The notes beneath the pieces were generated by a model that saw only the letters and a program-made list of their open reading frames with translations, was not told where the DNA came from and did not search any database. From NCBI GenBank assembly GCA_000432735.1, contig FR887749.1, forward strand, positions 1-38,210: a stretch of 38,210 nucleotides of DNA. Reading direction: 5' to 3'. A program made the translations under genes and the position numbers. Positions within the stretch are counted from its first letter, which is position 1. The number at the start of each line of letters is the position of its first letter. This DNA comes from Bacteroides sp. CAG:443. Its GTDB lineage: Bacteria > Bacteroidota > Bacteroidia > Bacteroidales > Bacteroidaceae. This document shows positions 1 to 7,051 of this stretch, piece after piece.

Positions 1-16
1 AATTAGTTGGCTAATT
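1..16. repeat. short perfect inverted repeat after the methylase stop
   Basis: AATTAG at 1-6 and CTAATT at 11-16 pair perfectly around a TTGG loop. It lies about 10 bases past the premature stop of the DUF1156 gene, which reads towards position 1. It could be a weak hairpin, or the edge of whatever interrupted the methylase gene. The window ends here, so the continuation cannot be seen. Confidence 0.3.
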
Positions 17-25
17 TTATATTAT

Positions 26-1318
26 TTACTGAATGTCCCTAACTTGTTTAGAAGTTGTGATGCTACCACAACAGGGGCATATGAGATTTCCTGTTTTATT
101 CCATCCTGGCAAGGCTTTCTCGTCATAACTTCCTTCTTTTATTTCGAACTGAATATCAGTACCATGGATGATAGGATTCAGATACACCTTTTTCGATTTT
201 GTATTTGCCAAATAAAACTGCTTTAGCAGAGGAACTTCTGCTCTGCAAGAAGGATTAGAACACGTAGCTGTCCGTGCCCAATAATAGGCTATAGGTTTGT
301 TTCCTTTTTCGTCCGCAGGATAAAGATGTCCCACTTCGGCCTCAGTCATGGCTAGTAACTTTTTGGCATAATATTCTACATCAAAAGACAATCTATTGGG
401 TATTTCTATATTGCCCGTAGGCATTCCTCCAAAATTTTCGGTATACAACTTTACTCCTTCTTTGCCATATAAAGTCATAAATTCCTCGTGAGTGTAGGTG
501 ATAGGTTTTCCGTATTTTTGAGGAAACTCTACCGAACCTTTTTCAATGATATGCGCTACGGGGTTGATGTCGTTACCGAAAGAACGGCATCCCAAACGAG
601 CTGCCTCCAAGGGTATGGCGCCACCACCGGCAAAAGGATCGAATACGCTGGGCATCCGGTTCTGGAATTTCTCGATAGCCTCTTGTAAGGCTGCTTCTTT
701 GGCTGTTACCTCTGGAGAAGCGAGATGTCGGTTTGGCGTGTAATACAATGCAGTCTCAGTGTTCGTGATGGCTTTAGAAGCTTCATCAAATTCTACAGCC
801 AAGTCTGTGTATGTGGCTTCAGGACGTAGTTCGGAATTGTAGGCTATCCATATCAGCAAACGAGCCAGACGAAGCACCGTAGGGTCATTTTTACTTTCCC
901 ATTTTATCAGGCATCCTTCTTGCACTTGGTCCTTGGAAGGAGTTGTTTTTCCAGCCAGCATATTTTTTTGACAGGCAGGTGAGAACTTCCCGATAAACAT
1001 CAACAGTCGGTTGCGAAGGTTGTCAGGCATCGGGTCATAGATAGATGTATAGGGAATATCTGGATAAGGGGCATAAAGCGGATTATTGGCCAGCAGATCT
1101 TGCACGGCATCACGGAATGCTTGAGGGCACTCAAGATCCAGCGGATCAGGTACCAGACTTGCAAATATTACTGCCCGACATACAGGCAATGGCCGACGGG
1201 CCCACCACAGATGCAAGGTGGAAATATGTCCATGACGGATGGATTTGTCGCGTACACTTTCTGCCGAGATTTCCTTAATCGGCATTGCTACTTCTATGAG
1301 CTTCTTTGCTTTTGTCAT
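26..1318 (-). CDS. DUF1156 DNA methylase, N-terminal half only
   Basis: The 430-residue product opens with the DUF1156 signature (residues 1-60, with LHLWWARRPL at 36-44). It carries an S-adenosylmethionine binding motif, DPFAGGGAIPLEAA, at 227-240. Cysteine pairs at 353/358 and 414/417 look like an inserted zinc ribbon. Family members are usually about twice this length, with the catalytic NPPY/DPPY motif in the second half; that half is missing. The stop at 26-28 is followed in the same frame by further stops in AT-rich DNA, so this is not a single nonsense change. The start is 2 bases after the AIPR stop, so the two genes are co-transcribed. The expected role is adenine or cytosine methylation of host DNA within a defence operon. 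As seen it is probably inactive, unless a separate downstream gene outside the window supplies the rest. The family call is firm; the truncation is seen directly, its cause is not. Confidence 0.85.
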   Translation of the reverse strand: MTKAKKLIEVAMPIKEISAESVRDKSIRHGHISTLHLWWARRPLPVCRAVIFASLVPDPLDLECPQAFRDAVQDLLANNPLYAPYPDIPYTSIYDPMPDNLRNRLLMFIGKFSPACQKNMLAGKTTPSKDQVQEGCLIKWESKNDPTVLRLARLLIWIAYNSELRPEATYTDLAVEFDEASKAITNTETALYYTPNRHLASPEVTAKEAALQEAIEKFQNRMPSVFDPFAGGGAIPLEAARLGCRSFGNDINPVAHIIEKGSVEFPQKYGKPITYTHEEFMTLYGKEGVKLYTENFGGMPTGNIEIPNRLSFDVEYYAKKLLAMTEAEVGHLYPADEKGNKPIAYYWARTATCSNPSCRAEVPLLKQFYLANTKSKKVYLNPIIHGTDIQFEIKEGSYDEKALPGWNKTGNLICPCCGSITTSKQVRDIQ

Positions 1319-1320
1319 AA

Positions 1321-3201
1321 TTAATCTTCTATATCCGGAAGTTTACCAATCATTGTTTCAAGTTCTTTTTTGTAGGCTTCATCAAAAGATTTGTTTTTCA
1401 GGAGGTTGTCAATGTCTGTTTTGTCAATGTCCTTTAAGTTGTTATAAAATGCGATGAAGCTGGTAACCATTGCATCAAAGTATGTTTTTACGATTTCGGT
1501 TACCTTATTCGGAAAATTCATTCCTCTCAGTTTTTGTTCATTGTCTGATTGGAAGACTTCTGTCATGTTTTTCTGTAAAGTATCGAAATCCGTTTTCCGA
1601 GAAGCATACATATATCCGGCCAAGTAATAGGTACTTTTTTTGAAGATAGGGAGTTTCCCCAGATACTTTGCATTATCTTGTTGGATTTGCTCTCTTATGG
1701 CATCGAGTATACCATTGGCAATGATAAATTTAAAACATAATTCATTCAGTTGTTTTTCATTCCCTTCTTCCAGTAAGTTGCTATTGAATATCTTATCATA
1801 TTCGGCCTTTTGGAATACACGTGATTTGCCTAAACCGGAGCGTAATGAACGTGCCATGAAAAGGTAAACTGCTCTGTAAGCCAATGCTACATTGACCATG
1901 CTTATAATCATTTGATTACCCTGTATATTCTTGCCTTCTCCTTTTCGGTCATAAATGATGTTGAACTTTTTGAGGACCTCAGCAATGCGTATTTGTATAG
2001 GGTCATTAGCCATCAACGAATAACTTTTTACAGAATTTTGATTATTTGTTGCTTTGATAATATTCATTTTGAAGTCGGTCTGTGACGGATTAATTTCATA
2101 AATTCGCACCATAACATTGGCCGGCCTGAAATTGTCACGCGTGTTTTCACCGTATTTTGCACTATATAACGCATTGACTGTCTGGCATCCATTGATAATC
2201 TGTATGTTCTCCAAGGTAAAAGTTTGCACATGTTTTGCTGCATTTGTGTTGCCAATGGTCAAGGCATCACAAATGATACTAATCCCGTTGTTCATATAAG
2301 GAAACCAAAGACTTTCACTGCTGGTAATGGTTGCAATGATATCCTTGTTGACATTTCCGCGGTCACCCAGGTATAATCTGATGTTTTCTGCATACAATTG
2401 GTTGTGGTGATATTTATTCTGCAGCCGGATGAATTCATTGACATTGCACATCCCCACAATCACTTTCTTAGGTAATCCAAGACTTTCACGTTTGGAGTTA
2501 TCTTCAAGGCGGTAAGAATACATTCCTTCATTAACTAGTTCCAGGGATTCACTTCCTACTTGGATTTTTCCTTCTCTGGCCAGTTCCAAAATTTCTTTCA
2601 CTCCATATACTTGAATGGAAAATCCTAATAATTGCCGGTCTGCGTTGAAGCGGGCTAAGACATTATTTATTTCTTTTTCATTATTGCGATAGATACCTGT
2701 AGCATTGTTGATATAATGGCAATATACAATGATGCGACGATCTCTTCTTCCTTTCAGAAACTCATCACATTTTGTTTTTATTTCAGCTACTACTTCATTA
2801 TCCGAAGGTTTCTCTAGAAACTCCGGGTGTACAAAATTATTGTTTACAAAAGTCGCAAAATTAAGTAACTCCACGGGAGACGCACTTTTGGAATCGTTTG
2901 CGTATAGCTTGTATTGGAAAATATGAAGCTGTTTTACTTTTGAACTTTCGGTTTCAATAAGAGCATACGCATCAATTTGCAATTCAGAACGTCCTGAAAT
3001 ACTTTTGTCGGTGATGACGAAATTTTCAAAGAAACCATCTTCTGAATAATCCATGACTAATGATGCGGACATAGCCATGTAAAGAATTTCATTCGTTGCA
3101 TTCTTCACTTCGGTGGAACTTTTTCCAGCCTCAATCTCAAAATGCTCATTAGTTCTTTTAAAGAAATCAAGTTCTTGTTGTAAGTCTTCACTGATATACA
3201 T
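1321..3201 (-). CDS. AIPR family abortive-infection protein
   Basis: The 626-residue protein carries the AIPR (abortive infection phage resistance, PF10592) core: QIINGCQTVNAL at 334-345, followed by IIKATNNQNSVKSYSLMAND at 381-400, the conserved family block. The N-terminal 120 residues contain D77 in QIDAYALIE and Q96-x-K98 in HIFQYKLY. This spacing resembles the D...QxK signature of Mrr-like PD-(D/E)XK nucleases, which AIPR proteins often show at this position; the nuclease reading is inference. The start lies 12 bases after the helicase stop, and the stop is 2 bases before the methylase start, so it is the middle gene of a tight three-gene operon. The likely role is an effector that damages DNA or blocks growth during phage infection. 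No signal peptide or membrane segment is seen. Confidence 0.88.
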   Translation of the reverse strand: MYISEDLQQELDFFKRTNEHFEIEAGKSSTEVKNATNEILYMAMSASLVMDYSEDGFFENFVITDKSISGRSELQIDAYALIETESSKVKQLHIFQYKLYANDSKSASPVELLNFATFVNNNFVHPEFLEKPSDNEVVAEIKTKCDEFLKGRRDRRIIVYCHYINNATGIYRNNEKEINNVLARFNADRQLLGFSIQVYGVKEILELAREGKIQVGSESLELVNEGMYSYRLEDNSKRESLGLPKKVIVGMCNVNEFIRLQNKYHHNQLYAENIRLYLGDRGNVNKDIIATITSSESLWFPYMNNGISIICDALTIGNTNAAKHVQTFTLENIQIINGCQTVNALYSAKYGENTRDNFRPANVMVRIYEINPSQTDFKMNIIKATNNQNSVKSYSLMANDPIQIRIAEVLKKFNIIYDRKGEGKNIQGNQMIISMVNVALAYRAVYLFMARSLRSGLGKSRVFQKAEYDKIFNSNLLEEGNEKQLNELCFKFIIANGILDAIREQIQQDNAKYLGKLPIFKKSTYYLAGYMYASRKTDFDTLQKNMTEVFQSDNEQKLRGMNFPNKVTEIVKTYFDAMVTSFIAFYNNLKDIDKTDIDNLLKNKSFDEAYKKELETMIGKLPDIED

Positions 3202-3213
3202 GATAGTCTTTTT

Positions 3214-6200
3214 TTATTGTTCATATTTCTGTTGCCATTCTTTTAAAGGCAAGTAATATTGTACTCCTTTTGATACCTTTTCAAAGGTAAGACGAATGGC
3301 GGGGTTCTGTATTCTGTAAAGTTCAGGTGTGGTTTTGCAGTTTATAACTATATAGAGCCATGCTTTGTCGCCTAATTGTGCCAAGCGGTTCCATTCGTTT
3401 TCCGACAGCATGACTCCATCGGTAGCGGCACGTCCTTTCACTTCAATATACCGTTTTAGCTCGAATTTATCTATACTTTTTATATCATAGCCTAAATTTT
3501 GGTGGGAAACATCCTCCGGATTTCTGTCCTGGTCTGTTTCATAATTCATTGCAACTTGCATTGCGATTTCTTCCACTTCCTCATCACGTGTCATGTGGAA
3601 ATGTTGTTTGTATTCCATTTGTGTCAGTGGAACGACGTAAGCACAACCTATGATTTCAGGTTCTTTAGGTGATATCTCCATCATTTGTTCCATGTCGGCA
3701 ATGCGTTCTTCACGTCTTTGCATCAGTTCAGCTTTGCGTGCCATCTTGTACGATAATTTTTCTTGTAGTTTTACATCGCCCATGAAGACCTTCATCTGCA
3801 TATCATTGATGGCGATATCCAAGTCCATAATAATCTGGCTGAAAGCTGTTTGCAGATATTCTTTCCGTTTGGCTACATCTTCTTCTACTTTTACTTTGGT
3901 TTCCTCGAATAATGGAAGGGTAATATGTTCGAAAGCCCAGCCCATTACTTCCTGACTTTGGATGGTAGCAGGTGGAAGTATTTCCTTGGCAAATTGCGAT
4001 GGAGCATGAAGGTCCAGGAATTTGGCAGGAGAAGTATTGTGATAAGTTCCATCAGCTGTCTGAAAAATGAAACTCAACTGCTCGTTGGCAATGCTATCAT
4101 CTCCTTTATTAGGACGATTGTCGGTAATTTGGTTCTTTACGAAAAATGCAAAGTACTCTTCCGTATCTTCCGGTGAAACCAATATGGTCCCTTTCAGCAT
4201 TTCTTCTTTGAAGTCTTTACGCACGCAATCTGTCAGAGCGTCGAACAATGCATTACCAGGATTTATGTAATGTACTTTCCCTAAAATAGCAGCTGTATTT
4301 TGGTAATCAAGAAAGATTTGTTTGTCGAAACAAAATAAGAGTTGATTCAGATTATCGGCAAGTATATTATAGTTTTCTTTTAACTGCTTGCTAAGAATCT
4401 CAGGGATGGTTGTAATCTTATAAATACCTTTCTGTACATTTTCGTAACGTCCTCCTAAATATTTGAATGTCCGTTCAAAGAACAATTGAATGTAGATAGG
4501 TTGCAGACGCTTTTCATCAGAGTCTTCTTTTAAAAGTCTGGCATCCTTATAATCTACCGGACTATGGGCAATAGCCTTCTGTTGTGCTTCAATCTGACAC
4601 TTGAACTCTTTTTCAATTTCTTGGTTGTTTTGAGCCAGAAAGCGATCTAAGTCTGATTCTTTTCCGTCAAACACAGAGGCAATGATTGCTTCCAGACTGA
4701 CATCTTTCAGCACATCTTGAATGACATCGTAAACACGGTCATCCCCCATGCTTTCCCGAATGATATCCAGTTTATTGAGTAGTTTGGCTAATACTTGTCC
4801 TTCGCGGGTATTGTCTGCTACTAGGTTGAAGACAAGCACATCTTCTTTTTGACCGTAACGATGAATACGTCCCATTCGTTGCTCTAACCTGTTCGGGTTC
4901 CAGGGGATATCCCAGTTGATAAGTAGTCTGCAGAACTGCAGATTAATACCTTCACCTGCAGCATCGGTCGCAATCAAAATTTGAGTTTCTGGAGACATAA
5001 ATTCCCATTGGGCAGCCCGGCGTTCGTCTACCGACAGGCCACCGTGAATGACAGACACTTTATATCCATTATTAGTCAGCCGTTCTTGTAGATAGGTAAG
5101 AGTATCTTTATGTTCAGTAAAAATCACCAGTTTCTGTCCATTAATCACTCCTTGGCTTTTAAGTAATTCTTTGAGTTGAATGTACTTCTTTTCTTCTTGA
5201 TTCTGATTATAAAGTTGGTTGGCAATGTCGTACAGGCGTTTAACTTCTTGTGCTTCATTGGCAATTTCTGCAAGACTTTTGGATGTCGTGAATAACTTAA
5301 ATTTCTTTGGATCAGAAAGAATGTTATCAAGCGCATCTTTTTCGTCATCTTCCAAATCATCATATTGGTCTATATTGTCTACATCAATCAGTTCCAGTTT
5401 TTGACGCTGTTTCCATATGTTAGGATTCTTGTTCACTTCATCAACAATACCTTGCAAGGCATTCCAACGTTTGTATAGCGTGTTTTTAATGGCATAAATG
5501 GAGCTAACCAAACGGCGTTGCATGACGGCTAATGCTAAACTGACATGAATATTTTTTTCTTCAGTAGCTTCTTCTTTACGTCTGGTCAGATAGTTAGTCA
5601 CCTGGTCATAAAGGTATTTCTCTTCAGATGTAAGTTGGTAGGAAATGGTCTTTGTAAAACGGTTTTTGTATAACGGATGTCCATCCCAATCTTTCATGTC
5701 TTCTTTTAAGCGTCGAATGAAGAATTTATTCAACCCTTCTTTACTTAACTCTTTGACTCTATCGGAAGCTACATCATCTGTAGCAAATATATCTTCATCC
5801 AATAATTGCAGCAACTTTTTAAACGTATCTGTTCTTCCACGATGAGGAGTTGCAGTCAATAAAAGTAAGTGTTCGCATTGTTGCGATAAGACATAAGCTG
5901 CCTCATAGCGTTTGGATTTGTATGTTTTTTGTCCGTATTCGTATGCTGATAATTTATGGGCTTCATCAAAAATGACCATATCCCAACTTGTATTGCTGAC
6001 CACAGACAAGATATCTTCACGGCTTATGAAATCAATCGATGTGACGACTTTATTGGCCGTACGGAAAATATTAGGATCTGCTGTAAACAGACTGCGGTTG
6101 ACTAAGGTAAAAGGTATGTTGAATTTGACTCCCATTTCATCTTCTTGCCATTGTTTAGTCAAGCCACCCGGGGTTACAATCAGAATGCGTTCAATGATAC

Positions 6201-6633
6201 CGCGCATAATTAGCTCTTTCAGTAGAAGTCCTGTCATGATGGTTTTCCCAGCACCTGTATCGTCAGCCAAAAGAAAACGAATTTTGGGCTGAGGCAATAA
6301 GTATTTGTAAACCGCTTCAACTTGATGAGGAAGAGGGTCGACCACACTGCAGTTAATGGCAAATAATGGGTCAAACTGATAAGCTGAATGGATGCGTTCT
6401 GCTTCTGCAAACATGACAAACTTCTCTGGATCTCCCTTAAAATTAAATTCGCCTTCTGCAGTTAATACTTCCAAAGACTCAAATTGAGCTTTACTAATAA
6501 CTTTGGTACTGGTCTTGTGGGTATTTACTCCTGTGTATTTAATAGAATACATATTCCCGAGAGGCTGCAATTTAATAATGGTGACAGGTTCCGTTGGGAT
6601 TAAGTTCTTGATTATCTGATTTACTTCTATCAT
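3214..6633 (-). CDS. SNF2-type helicase with C-terminal DUF3883 domain
   Basis: This 1139-residue superfamily 2 ATPase has Walker A ADDTGAGKT (123-131), DEAH (223-226), TATPHRGR (260-267), the C-terminal helicase block ATDAAGEGINL (555-565) and arginine-finger motif QRMGRIHRYGQ (585-595). All key residues are intact. Residues about 850-980 are rich in charged, helical sequence. The C-terminus is a DUF3883-like domain: D1050 in GYDIKS and E1064-V-K1066 in YIEVKGR form a PD-(D/E)XK-like triad. Helicases of this type translocate on DNA in restriction-like systems, including DISARM class 1 DrmD and DUF1156-linked clusters. It leads the AIPR and methylase genes. The start is supported by AAAGAAG a few bases upstream; those bases belong to a decayed HTH gene whose stop lies 3 bases before the ATG. 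Family assignment is firm; the exact defence type is uncertain. Confidence 0.9.
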   Translation of the reverse strand: MIEVNQIIKNLIPTEPVTIIKLQPLGNMYSIKYTGVNTHKTSTKVISKAQFESLEVLTAEGEFNFKGDPEKFVMFAEAERIHSAYQFDPLFAINCSVVDPLPHQVEAVYKYLLPQPKIRFLLADDTGAGKTIMTGLLLKELIMRGIIERILIVTPGGLTKQWQEDEMGVKFNIPFTLVNRSLFTADPNIFRTANKVVTSIDFISREDILSVVSNTSWDMVIFDEAHKLSAYEYGQKTYKSKRYEAAYVLSQQCEHLLLLTATPHRGRTDTFKKLLQLLDEDIFATDDVASDRVKELSKEGLNKFFIRRLKEDMKDWDGHPLYKNRFTKTISYQLTSEEKYLYDQVTNYLTRRKEEATEEKNIHVSLALAVMQRRLVSSIYAIKNTLYKRWNALQGIVDEVNKNPNIWKQRQKLELIDVDNIDQYDDLEDDEKDALDNILSDPKKFKLFTTSKSLAEIANEAQEVKRLYDIANQLYNQNQEEKKYIQLKELLKSQGVINGQKLVIFTEHKDTLTYLQERLTNNGYKVSVIHGGLSVDERRAAQWEFMSPETQILIATDAAGEGINLQFCRLLINWDIPWNPNRLEQRMGRIHRYGQKEDVLVFNLVADNTREGQVLAKLLNKLDIIRESMGDDRVYDVIQDVLKDVSLEAIIASVFDGKESDLDRFLAQNNQEIEKEFKCQIEAQQKAIAHSPVDYKDARLLKEDSDEKRLQPIYIQLFFERTFKYLGGRYENVQKGIYKITTIPEILSKQLKENYNILADNLNQLLFCFDKQIFLDYQNTAAILGKVHYINPGNALFDALTDCVRKDFKEEMLKGTILVSPEDTEEYFAFFVKNQITDNRPNKGDDSIANEQLSFIFQTADGTYHNTSPAKFLDLHAPSQFAKEILPPATIQSQEVMGWAFEHITLPLFEETKVKVEEDVAKRKEYLQTAFSQIIMDLDIAINDMQMKVFMGDVKLQEKLSYKMARKAELMQRREERIADMEQMMEISPKEPEIIGCAYVVPLTQMEYKQHFHMTRDEEVEEIAMQVAMNYETDQDRNPEDVSHQNLGYDIKSIDKFELKRYIEVKGRAATDGVMLSENEWNRLAQLGDKAWLYIVINCKTTPELYRIQNPAIRLTFEKVSKGVQYYLPLKEWQQKYEQ

Positions 6634-6636
6634 TGA

Positions 6637-6823
6637 TTACTTCTTTATTTTTTGATTATTAACTAATAAATCTTTCGCTTCAACATCCAATAAAGAAGCA
6701 ATTTATAGCAGTTCTATCCTTGGTTGTCGATGGTTGCATATATACGCATTAGTTTAGCTGAAACTTTTACCTATTTTCTCAACTAGGTTTGCGTGATTCA
6801 AGTACTTCTTTGATACGATTCAT
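6637..6823 (-). pseudogene. decayed XRE-type HTH regulator
   Basis: From the ATG at 6821-6823 the minus strand reads MNRIKEVLESRKPS and stops. After a shift of one base it continues VEKIGKSFS, stop, TNAYICNHRQPRIELL, stop, IASLLDVEAKDLLVNNQK, ending in TAA at 6637-6639. Together these match the usual small Bacteroidetes Cro/C1-type regulator: helix 1 MNRIKEVLESR, then the EK(L/I)GKS turn, N-x-Y-x-x-N-R-x-Q-P, and E-A-K-D-L-L. The stretch expected between SRK and VEKIGKS is about 7 residues short. Two in-frame stops and one shift break the gene; the second stop is explained by loss of three bases from a Tyr-Glu pair. Such genes often control adjacent restriction or defence operons. Its end lies 3 bases before the helicase ATG, so it was probably the operon's first gene. 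The family match is from memory of conserved residues. Confidence 0.72.
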
Positions 6824-6851
6824 AATAAAGGGAGATAGTTACGTATAATTG

Positions 6852-6859
6852 CAAATATA
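6852..6859 (-). promoter_or_regulatory. candidate -7 element of the defence operon promoter
   Basis: The minus strand reads TATATTTG, a match to the Bacteroides -7 consensus TAnnTTTG. It would start transcription about 20 bases before the ATG of the decayed HTH gene. No clear TTTG is seen at the -33 position, so the match rests on one box. Confidence 0.4.
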
Positions 6860-6886
6860 TGAAATATTATGCGATATAAAAAATGG

Positions 6887-6896
6887 GATAGCTATC
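6887..6896. promoter_or_regulatory. palindrome upstream of the defence promoter
   Basis: GATAGCTATC is a perfect 10-base palindrome just upstream of the expected -33 region. It is a possible operator for the lost HTH regulator. A palindrome this short can arise by chance in AT-rich DNA. Confidence 0.2.
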
Positions 6897-6965
6897 TTTA
6901 TAGATTGTAATTTTAGTTTGATAATTTAGAGAGATTTTACTATATAATGACTGTAAAGAAGGCTT

Positions 6966-7025
6966 CAAAATTGAACTGCACCCCAAAAGTTTTGTATTTA
7001 ACTTTTGGGGTGCAGTTCAATTTTG
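6966..7025. repeat. perfect 26-bp inverted repeat, transposon-end-like
   Basis: The left arm (6966-6991) and right arm (7000-7025) are perfect reverse complements around an 8-base loop TTGTATTT. The arm core is TTGAACTGCACCCCAAAAGT. Related GCACCC(C/A)AAAAGTT sequences occur at the ends of Bacteroidetes insertion sequences (from memory, IS3-family-like), and a similar 17-base stretch lies at the very end of this window. It sits 26 bases past the nadB stop, so it would also fold in nadB mRNA and could end transcription, although no run of T follows either arm. It is either a solo palindromic mobile remnant or a domesticated terminator. Confidence 0.8.
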
Positions 7026-7051
7026 AGACGGCCTATAAAGGTTTGTTTTGT

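Noticed and set aside
5912..6292. 126-residue plus-strand open frame
   Set aside because: It is antisense to the helicase motor motifs, with no recognisable domain.
1..6860. DISARM system based on the SNF2 helicase and a methylase
   Set aside because: DrmD-like helicase and a methylase alone are not enough; drmA, drmB (DUF1998) and drmC (PLD) are absent from the window, and AIPR is not a DISARM core gene.
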